Assembly (NCBI GenBank): GCA_903813345.2
Contig: CAIIXF020000011.1
Location: 30,434,166 to 30,498,165, forward strand
DNA length: 64,000 nucleotides
Reading direction: 5' to 3'
Origin: Owenia fusiformis
Taxonomy: Eukaryota > Annelida > Polychaeta > Sabellida > Oweniidae
Shown here one piece after another: positions 1 through 14,700 of this stretch. The translations under genes were made by a program, and so were the position numbers. Under the pieces are notes generated by a model. It worked only from the letters and a program-made list of their open reading frames with translations, was not told the DNA's origin and ran no database searches. Position 1 is the stretch's first letter, and every line of letters begins with the position of its first letter.

Positions 1-46
1 TATGAGATATTCACAGTCTTTTTAAAGTCTCCATCAGGGATTGCTC

Positions 47-1410
47 AGTCACAACCGAGGATTGCTCCAGCCACTTTCAGGGCATTCAGTCAACATTGGG
101 GATTGCTCCAGCCACTTTCAGGGCATCCAGTCAACATTGGGGATTGCTCCAGCCACTTTCAGGGCATCCAGTCAATATTGAGGATTGCTCCATCTACTGT
201 CAGGGCATCCGGTCAACATTGGGGATTGCTCCAGCCACTTTCAGGGCATCCAGTCAATATTGAGGATTGCTCCAGCCACTTTCAGGGCATCCGGTCAACA
301 TTGGGGATTGCTACAGCCACTTTCAGGGCATCCAGTCAACATTGGGGATTGCTCCAGCCACTTTCAGGGCATCCAGTCAACATTTGGGATTGCTCCAGCT
401 ACTTTCAGGGCATCCAGTCAACATTGGGGATTGCTCCAGCCACTTTCAGGGCATCCAGTCAACATAGGGGATTGTTCCAGCCACTTTCAGGGCATCCAGT
501 CAATATTGAGGATTGCTCCAGCCACTTTCAGAGCCTCCAGTTAACATTGGGGATTGCTTCAGCCACTTTCAGGGCATCTTGTCAACATTGGGGACTGCTC
601 AAGCCACTTCCAGGGTATCCAGTCAACATTGGGGATAGCTCCAGCCACTTTCAGGGCATTCAGTCAACATTGGGGATTGCTTCAGCCACTTTCAGGGCAT
701 CCAGTCAACATTGGGGACTGCTCAAGTCACTTTCAGGGTATCCAGTCAACATTTTGGATAGCTCCAGCCACTTCCAGGGATCCAGTCAACAGTGCACAAT
801 CTAGGATTGCTCCAGTCACAATCAAGAATTGCTCAAGCGACTTTCAGGGTACCCAGTCAACATTGCGGACTGCTCCAGCCACTTTCAGGGCATCCAGTCA
901 CAATCAAGAATTGCTCAAGCGACTTTCAGGGTACCCAGTCAACATTGCGGACTGCTCCAGCCACTTTCAGGGCATCCAGTCAATATTGGGGATTGCTCTA
1001 GCCACTTTCAGGGCATCCATTCAATATTGGGGATTGCTCCAGCCACTTTCAGGACATCCAGTCAACATTGGAATTGCTCCAGTCACTCCCAGGTCTTGCT
1101 CTAATCGCAATTGATCAGGAGGACTGCTCTGGTCACTTTCAAGATATCCAGTTTCAATTGAGGATTGCTTCAGCAGCCCCCAGGGAATGCTCCAAGTGCA
1201 ATCAAGAATTGCTTCAGCCACAATTGGAGACTGCACAGTCACTTGTTGGGCATCCAGTCACAGCCGGGGATTGCTCCTGCCACTTTCAGGGCATTAGGTT
1301 ACCATTGGAATTGCTCCTGCCACTTTCAGGGCTTGGTCCAGTCACGGCCGGGGATTGGTTCCGTCACTTTCAGGGCTTACAGCCTCTATTGGGAACTACT
1401 CCATACGCAC
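47..1410. repeat. 41-bp minisatellite array
   Basis: About 33 head-to-tail copies of a 41-bp unit whose core reads CAGCCACTTTCAGGGCATCC. Copies are nearly uniform from 60 to 800 and decay after about 1060. Because 41 is not a multiple of 3, three units (123 bp) restore the frame, so long open frames of 41-residue periodicity appear in several frames. They have no start context, splice sites or recognisable domain and I do not call them genes. Local block duplications are visible, for example an 82-bp (two-unit) repeat at 816-897 and 898-979. Confidence 0.93.
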
Positions 1411-4400
1411 CCGTATATCCGTACTTTTAATTACTTCATCTGGAAATGATTCGAAATAATCAAAGTAATAACTACCGTATCAATTCGATACCTCGTTACA
1501 TTATCAAACCACTATATATCGTCTTGCTATACAGCAGATGTAATCAAACTAATTGATTTTTACTCGAACCAGTCCAGTTGATTTGTTGCCAAAAGGAAGG
1601 GGAAGGAACTCGTAGTTAATACATGTACATGGGATCTGTTAACGTTCAAATTCCCCAAGTCGCCCAAGACCATCATAAGCAACTGCTCTCTACTATTAGT
1701 AATTAAACAGCAATCAACTATGTCTAAATTCAATATGAAAAAATTCAATAAGTAATCATTGATATATTTCGTTAATAATAGTTTTTGAAATTTTACTTCA
1801 GTAGTTGCAATACCTTCAAATATATTTTGTAAAAAATGAAAGACACTTGGCGCAGAATTAATGAAATGCCACCACCAGTCCTGTTCCTTTTGAACACCCT
1901 GTATATGTATTTTTGGTTTTCAGATTTTGATTTATTTCTTCGCAATGATTTATACTATTAAACAGGTTGCTTAATTTGTCACATAATTGGTTCCACTTCA
2001 ATTTTTCGGCCCACTCTGTATAGCAATTATTGAACTCAGAGTCAGTATAAAATAAATTGAAATCCTGTCTATAATAAGTTGCGAAACTATCATATCAGGA
2101 GGTGGAATTCCCGAGCTGCATTTATCAGTTCTTGACTGGCAGATGACTCCATTTGTTCCTTTTATTTCCCACGTTGCAGTTCATTTATTTGTCGAATCCC
2201 GAGAGGGTTTTTATTAATCATAACGGCATCCTAATATACAATGATAGACACAATGACGATTAATGAATTGGATTTGACAAAGCATGACAGTGCGTTGCTT
2301 TTTGGCTTCAGCTCTTTATAACATAGCTTTGTATGTAATACCACGATAATGATGTACATTCTCAAAAGTATTAAGCTAAATATAAAAATTGTGTAGGGGG
2401 AATCCAGTAAAACGAGGTTCTTTTTGTGGAGAAAACATACATTTGCATCGAAGAACGCTCTTACAATAGTACACCGTAACACGTAGGGTTTAGCAACCAT
2501 CTTTTTTATCATCAATTGATGTTGACCAGCGGTTTCCAAACACATGGAGATTAAAAATGATTTTTTCTCAGATTGTCTGAGATTATTAAATTACTCGTTT
2601 TTTCTATTTTACAGATATTGTCATATTTTTGTCACGGTGAATGATCCCATGGCATTTATTATTAAAAGTTTTTGTTATATTATAATAGATTCCATTTAGG
2701 AGCTTCCACGTGTCTGTCTTATCTACATGCTGCGTTGTAAAGTACATTTATAGTTCCTAGCATTTGATATTCCAATTTAATATGATATGAAACTATATTT
2801 TTTGGATCATCCAGGATAAATAGTATTGTCTCAATTTTGATGTTTTTCTGTCATTCATTTTTATCATTTTATTTATTTATTTGAATATACAATAATTATC
2901 TTTATATTGTGCTTATTTACCTGGAAAATAAAGTTGATTGGATAATACTTAAGTTATGATTCAACTTTAGGCGGCTCTGTTTTTGGGGGTCACCATGCAT
3001 GATATTTGACTTTCCCCACCGAATTTTCGAATTCCCCACCATATCTGCAAGCTACGTTGCAGAACACTTGCATACAATGATATTCATGCTATTAACTGAT
3101 TAACAATTCAATATATTGCTCTTCAATAATAAACTATATGCTGGCTTGTATCTATCACATGCAGAGATCAAAGAGTTCATTTGGAACTGTTAAAATGTAG
3201 AATAATCGACAACAGCATGCGAGATGAGTTAATAGATGCTATTATACATGGATCTTATTTATGGTGTATAATGTATATCGAACATGACATGTGTTTACAA
3301 TAAAGCATTATTTCTATAAATATTTATTGGCAGTAGATTATTCTTGTAAATTGTTGCCCGTGTAGAATGAGTTATGATATTCATTTTGGACGCAATGGGA
3401 CCCTCGCGTGCATGTACGCGAGGCTCTTTTTGAAAGAAACAAAATCATGCTATTGGAAAGGAACAGAAGTAGAGGTATCTGTAGATGGAGTTATCAAGTA
3501 CCAATTTGTAGCTCTAATATGGTACCTAGTAGTTCTTAATTATGTTCTATTTATTTCCAGACGGGAACCCAACTCCGGAGAGTTTTAGTGAGTAGTTAAA
3601 ATATTGAGGATCCCAGCGCAGACTGAAATGACTACATGACAAAAATAACACACTGCCTGGTATGGTTGACGTCATCAGCAAAGTTCCGATAATTGGAAAG
3701 ATTCACAAGGCGGCTCAGATCAATTAGAAACAATTTTGTGAAACATGCAAAGCGTAATAGACCAACGTTAGGGCTTCACATCAGTCACTGGCAAATCTAG
3801 CTTCGCTGAACCATTCATTAACCCAACAACAGGTACTGTATACATTAAAATCGAACGCGATTTAGAAAGGATTGATTGACTTGAATCCTCAACCACATGA
3901 GCCGAGTCCGATCCAATATGGAGAAAATCAGGGCAATGTTAAAGTCAATTGAGTGGAATAAACCCAGAGTCGTTAAACTAAGCTTAATGTCTAAACCTGG
4001 AGTTGATCAAAATCGATAACAGATCACGGATATAGATCGAAGGATTAAAGGAGTATTGGGTTAAGATGATCTAGTGATTAAATAATCAGCTGAGGATTAT
4101 CCACCTGCTACCATTTCACTGTGTTTTGGAATGATGTCACTCTCACTATTTTCCTATGATTGATGCCCCTATAGAGAAACATATCATTTATGAACTGCAT
4201 ATGGAGCCCCATGAGATTAAGCGATATAAAACAGTGCACTCACATGAGTTTCTGTAAAAATATATGACCATATCTGGATTTATAGGAGATCTTCACCAAC
4301 GCTAGAATCACATTCAAATACAACAGGCCAATTCATCAACAAAGCAGAAAACCTTTACTCTTCGATATTTCATAATCTGGTAACGAGCCAACCAGTGTCT

Positions 4401-5056
4401 GTGAGATCCAATTTTCATCAACGAGCTGGTACAGATGCAACGGAATAGTGCCACAGCTCGCACTGAACAAGAAGGCAGTAATTTACATTGGAACAGATAT
4501 CTCCATTGGTAGATTCTAAATATATATCAATGGGCCGTAGAAATGAGCCAAAATTAACGGATTGTGTTAATTAAGTACGGAACTTGCAATGAAACAATCA
4601 GGAGTCACTTGTCTTGGAAGAATAAGGATATTATTCCATGTTAGATTGTAATATTCAGCGCAACGATGGAAATCCAATCAACTGGTATGAAAATATGAAC
4701 AATGCAGTTTGGTTCAGAGTGAACCCAAAGAATACTTCAAATTAATTAATGATGCTGGAGAACGCATTGCTTCAAGCGAAATAAAACCAATTTACACAGG
4801 TAGGAATTAATTCGGAAGTTTGAACAGGTGTTTTACACATTGACCAGTATATGATTGCAACGAATATATACATGTATATACTAAAGTTTCATATTTGACT
4901 CTGCTCATATCAATTTGGATATATATACACTCAATGCCAACCGAATGGTTGAAATGGATGATAAACTAATTGCTTCAATTTATAATGGATCTCATGGAGC
5001 GTACTTTCAACCAGGGGATATCAGTCAATTAGTTTGACGTTATAACAACAACTATA
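1411..5056. other. Upstream intergenic DNA, no gene recognised
   Basis: AT-rich sequence with only short open frames and no recognisable protein. A stretch at about 1830-1913 resembles 23095-23165 and ends in a motif like the ends of TA-flanked DNA transposons, so it is probably a transposon remnant. The receptor promoter and any 5' non-coding exons must lie here or further upstream, but I cannot place them. A TAG in the receptor frame 27 bases before the ATG at 5057 bounds the coding start. Confidence 0.5.
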
Positions 5057-5774
5057 ATGTTGCGAATGATGTTAAATAGGTACCAACATCTATTCATATG
5101 CATTCTGATTGCCTCGGGGATTTTGGATTATGTTTGTCAGGTTAATTCACAAGAAGACTCAAGTTTCAAAGGGCGCGCAGTCTTGGAGAAGGGTGATTTA
5201 ATGCTCGGTGCCCTTTTCCCAGTGCACCACTCGCCAAACGATGCAAAAAATGAATACACTAGAACGTGTGGTGGTTACTGGGAACAATATGGAATGCATA
5301 GAATTGAGGCATTCTTATACATCCTTGATGAGATCAACAATAACCAAAACATCTTGCCTAACATTAGTCTCGGCGTGAACCTCCGTGACTCATGCTGGTA
5401 CTCCCCCGTAGCTTTAGAACAGTCCATTGATTATATAAAAACGTCAATCGCCAATCAGGAGAATATAAGAAGGTCGAGCGAAGAAGCGGATGACCCTGGG
5501 AGTCAAAAGGCATGCGCAAGTGAGGCAACTGGTGAGGCGATTGCCGCGCTTATAGGACCTGGCTCAAGTTCAATCACAATCCAAGTTCAGAATCTCCTCT
5601 CTCTTTTTGCCATCCCCCAAATTGGATACTCTGCAACGTCCATGTCTTTGAGTGATAAAACGTTATTTCGTTACTTTTTGCGGGTGGCTCCATCAGATGT
5701 ATTGCAAGCTCAAGCCCTGGTAGATATCGTACAGAAATTCAACTGGACCTACGTTTCTACAATATTTACTGCAG
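5057..5774 (+). CDS. mGluR exon 1 (signal peptide and start of ligand-binding domain)
   Basis: Codes residues 1-239 plus one base. The N-terminus has a hydrophobic core (HLFICILIASGIL) suited to a signal peptide. Then follow GALFPVHH, the EQYG..R motif with Tyr78 and Arg82, RDSCW with Trp114, GPGSSS, YSATS and PSD with Asp214. It ends at FNWTYVSTIFTA. The donor is GCAG|GTACGT. The open frame runs on to 5878 in intron sequence without receptor similarity, which supports the donor at 5775. Several ATGs lie close together (5057, 5066, 5069); I chose the first after the in-frame stop. Confidence 0.93.
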
Positions 5775-8700
5775 GTACGTATTGCACAAACTGCACAAGT
5801 AACGTGATGCATTACATTGCACAGCATTGTAAATTGCACTATATATTGCACTATAGTGTACTGCAGGGGCGGGTGTGAAAGATATTTAAGTACAAATGCG
5901 TACGTAAAGTTGAAGCAAAAAATTAAAAATCGAGTATCACATATTGTTGTTTTTGTAATATCCAAATACTGTATATATAAGTTGTATAATGTTTACTTTA
6001 GTATCTAGGCCAAGAATTCTCAGAATATCTATGTTATCTTAGTGTTGTCACGGTTTTGCTAATAGATACCCGAATGAGTCTTATTTATTTGCATCTGAGC
6101 CAAGTGATATGATAAATGTGGATGAATGTCATCAACTGACACAGAGCTGTCAATGGTACAAGACAATTTAAACGTCGTATTCACTTCCAACTGAGTTAAG
6201 TCCATTGATAAAAACGAAGCTATGATCGATTATGACGGTTTAGAAGAGCGGATACATGTCCATTGTAACGCACACGTCATCTGTTGTTGTGTTCATGATT
6301 AGATTCAAAATTATTAACCAATAAAAACTCAAAATATTCATTAAAGCCAAAATAGGCCATAGGCGGATAATATCCCCGAGATCGTTATTTTTGTCACGTT
6401 GACGCCATGTTTGAGGACATTTGTAATATGTCAAAGAAAAGATATGAGATTAATAGTAATTAGTGTAGGAGAAGCTCTCTTTTAACCGATTAAGCGACAC
6501 CACCGAACTCGTGATCATGAAAATGACATTCGAAATACATAGATACCAACCACTTTAATTTTGTCTCACTATAAATATCTAAAATTCTTTTAAAATACGA
6601 TCTTGTTAATGACGTTATACTATTTCTCAACGTCAGTTAACAAGAGGAAAACTAAACCAGCATGTTGCCCGCAGAGTTGCCACGTGTGTTTTAGATCCAC
6701 TATTAATATAATGATAAGAATAGAACAGTGTCACTTTTTACCAGCACTTAATAAGGTCATATAGTTATTTTGAATTGATATATCATTTAATATTGATTCA
6801 TTCAATATCAGGAATGCAGATAGCTTTTATATCTTGTCATGTTCAGAAATTAACTGTGGATGAAGATTCAGTTTTAGAATTGTTCAATATCTACCAAGGC
6901 ATTGAATGGGAACTGCAAGTGGTTAGATTTATTTGCTGAATTTAAAAAAAATTGATTAGAGGAAATGTAGCCCAGAGTCCTAACAGCAAGAGATAATTCT
7001 TGAGAAGCTCGGTTTTGTTCAAATTGGTTTGGAGGCATGTTTCCGTTTTTCTTTGGATCGACGTCTTACGTTAAGCCTCCGGACTCCTTGGTCAAACGGC
7101 TAATCCCAGCAAATTCCGATATTATGGACGAGTCCCCTGCCACGAGCTAAGATCACGTATCTTGTTTATTTTTTTCATTTGGCTTACAGCCGTTTGTTTT
7201 TCTCTTACTACCCCATGTTTTCTCATTGTGTAGTCTATTAAGGCATATAGTTTGTATATACAGGCAATGTGCCGTTGTTAAAAGTAATTGAAAATACTTC
7301 AATAGAAAGTGACATCGATTTAGAGAATTATAACAAGCTCATGTGGAATAATGTGTGTAAAAGTGGTACTCTAGAAACAACTAATGGAACGCGTAAAAGC
7401 CTCTGTAGCAATTAATAAAAAGTGAACATATTTGTATTTCCCTTTTATCAATAAAACATCATATCAATATTATTTCAAGTGGGATAAATCTATATTTTCA
7501 CTTTATGATAAGAAACCTGTTAGATCCAAAGCATGTTGATTTCCTGGTGGAAATATTTTGTATGTTGTTTGATGTTGTATTTGGCTTATTATATATTTTC
7601 TTATATATATCCATTAAAGAATGCTACACTCGTATGTATCATATATACGATGATGGAATTCCTCACCTTCACGTTTGTACATCATCACCATTCACATTTT
7701 GCTGGTAACCAAGGTAATCCGAAATCAAAGTCGGCATTTACCTGATGTTTTTATATCAAATCACTGGGTGCCTAGTTACTAGTCTAATTTGTCAATACCA
7801 GATTGGGTTGAGATTATAGGGAGTTCAGCCCCCGATCCCCAACTCACGCAGGGCAGGACCGGTCTCTGTCAGATTTGCGTATCAGCGCAGTTAATTATAA
7901 TATTCTGAGATAGAGAGCTCGCTCATGCCAGTTTTATGATTAATCCATCATCTAAAAATGTTTTTATTACATACATTATGGCGTATTTTTGCTAAAATTA
8001 TTACCACTAATTGCACCAGAGCTGATGCATCAAGGGGCTTAATCGAAAACTCTTGCGAGAATATGTGCCACTGAACGTCATAGTTAGTACTCTCAACACA
8101 GAGTCGAACTGTAACATTCTTTGTTGCAATTGTTAACATGGCTAAAAGGATGTGAATTCTCAATTCCCAATCATAACGTGTGTTAGAAGCTAAAATGTTG
8201 AAGTGAAAACACGCCAATCGTGTTATTTGAAAGGCACTTTGTAATGTTGTGACCGTAAAAGAAAATTGATGTTTACGTAAAGCGTATTGTTCCAAAGAAA
8301 TGTTTTCCATCATCTAGCAGATCCTGATTGAGTTTTAGATTTATGTTATGTCTTAAAATCTTATTTGATTAGCAAATTGCAATTGTGAAAGTGCTACTGT
8401 AACTCTTATTTTTACATAACCGTCATGCTAACCACTTTCCACTATCTCATAGCAATGATTTTCCTAGAGAGTTATAGCTATTAATTTCCGGAATTTGTTT
8501 GTCTTAAGTGAATCTTCTGTTTGAAATGCTTTTAGAACTAGTATATGTTGTAAGAATGACTTGTGTTTTAATTGAAATGTTATAAGAATACCCTCTTTCC
8601 ATGAGCCTACTCAATGTGTTCTTTCATGTTCTTCTGAAGAACAGCTACGGCCAACAAACTCAATTTTTTTTCAAGCTCTCCACGATACCAATTCTTCCAC

Positions 8701-11700
8701 AGCTCTCACGGGGAATTCCTCGACTTTTATATAAATTTCGCCAAGGGGAATTATTATTAAGAATCTGACATCAGAAATTGAGACGTTGACTATGCCATAA
8801 CATGACAAAACAAAATAAGTTAGTCAAAAGGAAGCTCCTTATGTGGCTGGCTTTCTACATTTTATTTTAACGTGTACACATTTTAATGTTTCTATATATC
8901 ATCTGTTCCAATCATGTCCAAGCTGCATTGAATCGACAGCTTCCTTTTCTTTCTTCACGCATTTCCTCAGTTAGCACCCTGTCTTGCTGTTAATTAGGAA
9001 TATTTACACGTAAGATTGTTTATCAGTGAGAGTGCTATGTACAATTTCTACAGTGACACTTTAAACTGTAAATTGGCATCGAATATGCTCTCCCTATGCA
9101 TGTTAAGCTCTTCTGGAAAAAATGAAACGCTGTTTATTGGCAAGTAAAATAATCTTCCCATACTGTAAAACTCCTCAATCGAAACATTATTTGGAACGCT
9201 GCTAATTTGTCAATAATACACTCTTCCCATGTACCTATGTTAACACTTTAAACGCTGCTAATTTGTCAAAAAAACGCTCTTCTCATGTACAACACCTACG
9301 TTAAAACGTGTAACGCTGCTAATTTGTCAGTAATACGCTCTTCTCATGTACAACACCTACGTTAAAACGTGTAACGCTGCTAATTTGTTAATATTACGCT
9401 CTTCTCATGTACAACACCTACGTTAAAACGTGTAACGCTGCTAATTTGTCAGTAGTACGCTCTTCTCATGTACAGCACCTACGTTAAAACGTGTAACGCT
9501 GCTAATTTGTCAATAATACAGTTTTCTCATGTACAACACCTACCTTAAAACGTGTAACGCTGCTAATTTGTTAATAATACGATCTTCTCATGTACAAAAC
9601 CTATGTTAAAACGTGTAACGCTGCTCTTTTGTCAATAATATGTTCTTCTCATGTACGACAACACCTACGTTAAAACGTGTAACGCTGCTAATTTGTCAAT
9701 AATACGCTTTTCTCATGTACAACACCTACGTTCAAACGTGTAACACTGCTAATTTGTCAGTAGTACGCTCTTCTCATGTACAACACCTACGTTAAAACGT
9801 GTAACGCTGCTAATTTGTCAATAATACACTCTTCTCATGTACAACACTTACGTTAAAACGTGTAACGTTGCTAATTTGTCAATAATACGCTCTTCTCATG
9901 TACAACACCTACGTTAAAACGTGTAACGCTGCTAATTTGTGAATAATACGCTCTTCTCATGTACAACACCTACGTTAAAACGTGTAACGCTGTTAATTTG
10001 TCAGTAGTACGCTCTTCTCATGTACAACACCTACGTTAAAACGTGTAACGCTGCTAATTTGTCAGTAGTACGCTCTTCTCATGTACAACACCAACGTTAA
10101 AAGTGTAACGCTGCTAATTTGTCAATAATACGCTCTTCTCATGTACGACAACACCTACGTTAAAATGTGTAACGCTGCTAATTTGTCAATAATACGCTCT
10201 TCTCATGTACGACACATACGTTAAAACGTGTAAGCTGCTAATTTGTCAGAAGTACGCTCTTCTCATATGTACGACACCTACGTTAAAACGTGTAGCGCTG
10301 CTAATTTGTCAGTAGTACGCTCTTCTCATGTACAACACCTACGTTAAAACGTGTAACGCTGCTAATTTGTTAATATTACGCTCTTCTCATGTACATCACC
10401 TACGTTAAAACGTGTAACGCTGCTAATTTGTCAGTAGTACGCTCTTCTCATGTACAGCACCTACGTTAAAACGTGTAACGCTGCTAATTTTTCAATAATA
10501 CAGTTTTCCCATGTACAACACCTACCTTAAAACGTGTAACGCTGCTAATTTGTCAATAATACGATCTTCTCATGTACAACACCTACGTTAAAACGTGTAA
10601 CGCTGCTCATTTAGCAATAATACGCTCTTCTCATGTACGACAACACCTACGTTAAAACGTGTAACGCTGCTCATTTGTCAATAATACGCTCTTCTCATGT
10701 ACGACACCTACGTTAAAACGTGTAACGCTGCTCATTTGTCAATAATACGCTCTTCTCATGTACGACACCTACGTTAAAACGTGTAACGCTGCTATTTGTC
10801 AATAATACGCTCTTCTCATGTACGACACCTACGTTAAAACGTGTAACGCTGCTCATTTGTCAATAATACGCTCTTCTCATGTACGACAACACCTACGTTA
10901 AAACGTGTAACGCTGCTAATTTGTCAATAATACGCTTTTCTCATGTACAACACCTACGTTAAAACGTGCAACGCTGCTCATTTGTCAATAATACGCTCTT
11001 CTCATGTACAACACCTACGTTAAAACGTGCAACGCTGCTCATTTGTCAATAATACGCTCTTCTCATGTATGACAACACCTACGTTAAAACGTGTAACGCT
11101 GCTAATTTGTCAATAATACGCTCTTCTCATGTACAACACCTACGTTAAAACGTGCAACGCTGCTCATTTGTCAATAATACGCTCTTCTCATGTACGACAA
11201 CACCTACGTTAAAACGTGTAACGCTGCTAATTTGTCAATAATACGCTCTTCTCATGTACACCTACGTTGAAAGTTGAAAACGTCGCTAATACAATCTTAT
11301 CCTATACAATGACTATATAGTTAGAGAGCTGTTAATTGGTAAAAACATATAAAAGCATAAATATACCAACACATATAATATAGAGAGCTGTTAATTGGTA
11401 AAAACATATAAAAGCATAAATATACCAACACATATAATATCTCTAAGATAAAATGAAATCTAATTGAACGACACGATGTCCAGTAAATCATGGCCTCTTC
11501 ATTCCGAACGAAACCTCACTTTGATCTAGCGTTACTTTATTTAGAACATACAATTGCGTTCAGAACTGTAAGGCACTGTCCCATAAATCAGAAAGAACGT
11601 CCTTAATTTTGCAAATTGTACTCTATAACTGAATAAATATTTTCTAAATATAAATCCTTGCCAATCCTTGAGGACAAGTGTTCTCCAGGAATGACTCATT

Positions 11701-14700
11701 AAGATCTAGATGCTGATTAAATCAACCGTGTAAATATAACAATGATCTGGAGCTAATATATGCCTACACGTTATTCAGTACATCCTTGACTTCCAATGAC
11801 TCTTAAGATGGGTTGGACTTTTTGAAACCTTGCGAATCAAGATGTTTAATTTCATGAAAACCTCATTTTACACCTCCAAATGTTTTATTCGTGTGGGAAA
11901 CGCTCTATTTCCCAGATTTGTACTAAGTGAATGGAGGCAATTCGTTTTGATGGTTAAAAATTACTTTGTGAGTAAACTTCAATGGAAGATCTTGAATGTC
12001 TAACTGTTTAGTAAAGTGCTCTTTACTTGCTCGACCCTCAGAACATCTACATAAATAACACCAGTGCTGCATCTACAGTACGCTAACTACCTTTTAACTT
12101 GGGAGTAGCCTACTTTCGGAAGATTCTCTGTTCTCGATCCTTACCTTAATTACCGTTTTACATGAAAGTAAATGGCTTCATTGGCAATTACGATATCCTT
12201 TGATGGTTTCTACAAAAATATGACCAATTGTCCAACTAGATAGTAGTAAAGCCCAATCAGTATATAAATCGCCTAAGCGTGAAATACAATTGTGGACCTC
12301 TAGATTATGTAGAAGTGGAATTGGCTTCACTTGGCCATAACCGATATGATATTAAGTTTAGACAGCAATTGACTTGCTACATCGTGATAAAAAGGAAATA
12401 TGTATTGCTAAGAATTGAAAAATGGGCCCAAATAGACAAAAGTCAAACCCGTTGATTAACTTTATACCAACCTATTTACAATGAATTATGACACTACAAA
12501 CAGTTAAAGAGTAAGACAAGTCTTAGTGAGGACCTCTCTTATCTCAAATGAAAACCTGTGTTTAATGAACACCACTTCAATAAAATCCCCTCTCTGTAGT
12601 GAACATGTATCTACAGTGCAATATGTGGCTCAATATGTGTTCACTATATACAGGTTTTACTATACGTAAAAATAGATGTACATGGTGCTTTATTAATCTA
12701 TAAATTATTTTTGACGATATTACAAATTAATATATAATATATTACATTAATATGTATAACACATTTGTACTACATTACCCTTTGGCTAAGGAAACTGATA
12801 CACTGATCAAAATAATTTTCTCCCACTTTGTATGGATCAGCTCTGTTATGTAACACTGTGAGATTTCAGGAGATTCCTATATAGATATATATAGAATGAT
12901 TGTCAAAATGGGAAAGACCTTAAGACTTAAGAGTAGTACACACGACAACAGGAAGAAGGGAGTTCCCGGAAAACATTCGTATGGAAAACAATCCCCAGGC
13001 CCAAGTCTCACAAATTATGGTTTAATCTCCCTGTGTTAGTTCAAGATTACATTCGATTTGACCAAGTAGCCTTTAGCAGAAATTATGAAAGCCAATAAAA
13101 TAACTTACATTTCATTTCAGAGAGTGGGAGTATTTTTGAAGTAAATCAATCGTCATCTGCGGAGACGAGACATCGGTTTAGTGTTGAATTCCCTCAACAT
13201 TACAAAAAGGTAGAGATTAAAAGGTGGATTGGATCAAGTGGATTGGATTCATGTAAAAGGTGGATTGGATCGGGAATCTTCAAAATATGGAATTTTGTAA
13301 GATTTATTTTTATGTTGATCTCCCTCTAAGCAATTTCCCTCAAAAGTATTTTGTGATTACTTGGGTCCCTTTGAGGAATCGGAACAATTAAAGCAACGAC
13401 ACTGCTTTCCCTTGTAAATCAACATTATTTGTCGACATAATACACATAGATAAAAGCTGTTATTCAAATTGATGTGTGGATGTTCCCAAAACCTTTCTGC
13501 TATATTCTGTTTAGACTGAAAACAGATGATATGGATCTTAAAACCAGTCTGCCATATTATTTATGAATTGTCTAAATTAACCTTGGAATGAATAGGATTA
13601 TGTATCAGAAAGCGGGTACCAGGTCACCTTTCTAGCCCACCCAAGCGAAATAATATTACATCCATTATTTGACATTGTGGAATTGAGAAGAGCACCAATC
13701 TTCTTAGAGGGACATCAATAGAAATTTTTAAGAAAAATCCATATTCTGAAGATTTTGAATCCAATCCACCGTTTACATGAATTCAATGCACTCGATCCAA
13801 TCCACCTTTTAATCTTTACCTACAAAAATGAGTTAAAAACACGCACAATGACTCTTGATGTTTGTTTCTATACCACCGCCAACCATCTAATGATACAAAA
13901 GCATACAAATCATGACTTAAACATAAAGTGGAGAAGAAAATAACAATTTTCTTCTTTATCCTGTTAAAACATATATATACAATACACTGACTGCCAAAGT
14001 TAAATAACATTAGTGGAAGTTTAAACAGGTCATCAAAAACAAAGTACCTTTGCAAATTTATCGTCTATAAACATTTCTGCGGAAGTCAGATAATCAGAGC
14101 TGTCTGAACATCCAGTCTGATTGAATAATACCAGTACGACATCGTCTAATATAATTTGTGACAATAACAAGACAGTAATTGGGAAATAACCCATGTCAGA
14201 CCAGCCAAATTCCTCAAATTGGACACTGCACTTTAATTCCAGGATATTGAAACCAGAATATAGGAAAAATGGTTTACAACGCTTGTCGGGTTTTGTAACT
14301 TATTAAATCAAACAATACGCGATCATCTGATATGTATTATAATTCATAATTAATAGGTCTAGTATTATTAGGTCTATCATTATTATGCTGGTCGGGATAA
14401 CATGCAAGAAATCATCACATAAAGTGTTTAAGCTATACCAATTGGTGAAAAGCAGATGCGGTATACACCAAAGTACATCTGTATACGTAATCAACTATAC
14501 ATACCAGTTTATGTAGAAGAAGAAATCATGCTATTCATGACTGAAGATTCAAGATTTTTTTTATTCAAAACCAAACAATAAGCTCACAGACTCACGAATT
14601 GATAACAAAAAATTAACATCATGTTGTTGGTGGAAGCGGTGGGATTGTTACTTCGTGCAGTGTATTTGTTTCTGCCATTTTGACATCTATTTCCTACATC

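Noticed and set aside
103-1430. Several long open frames (up to 233 codons) on the + strand
   Set aside because: They follow the 41-bp repeat in every frame, share no start or splice context and have no domain; products of a minisatellite.
7948-8313. 121-codon reverse-strand frame in mGluR intron 1
   Set aside because: No domain recognised, no clear splice sites or promoter; length is possible by chance in 64 kb. A protein search of the translation would decide.
9196-11263. CRISPR-like array
   Set aside because: Units are contiguous 61-bp copies without unique spacers, in an animal intron; a minisatellite.
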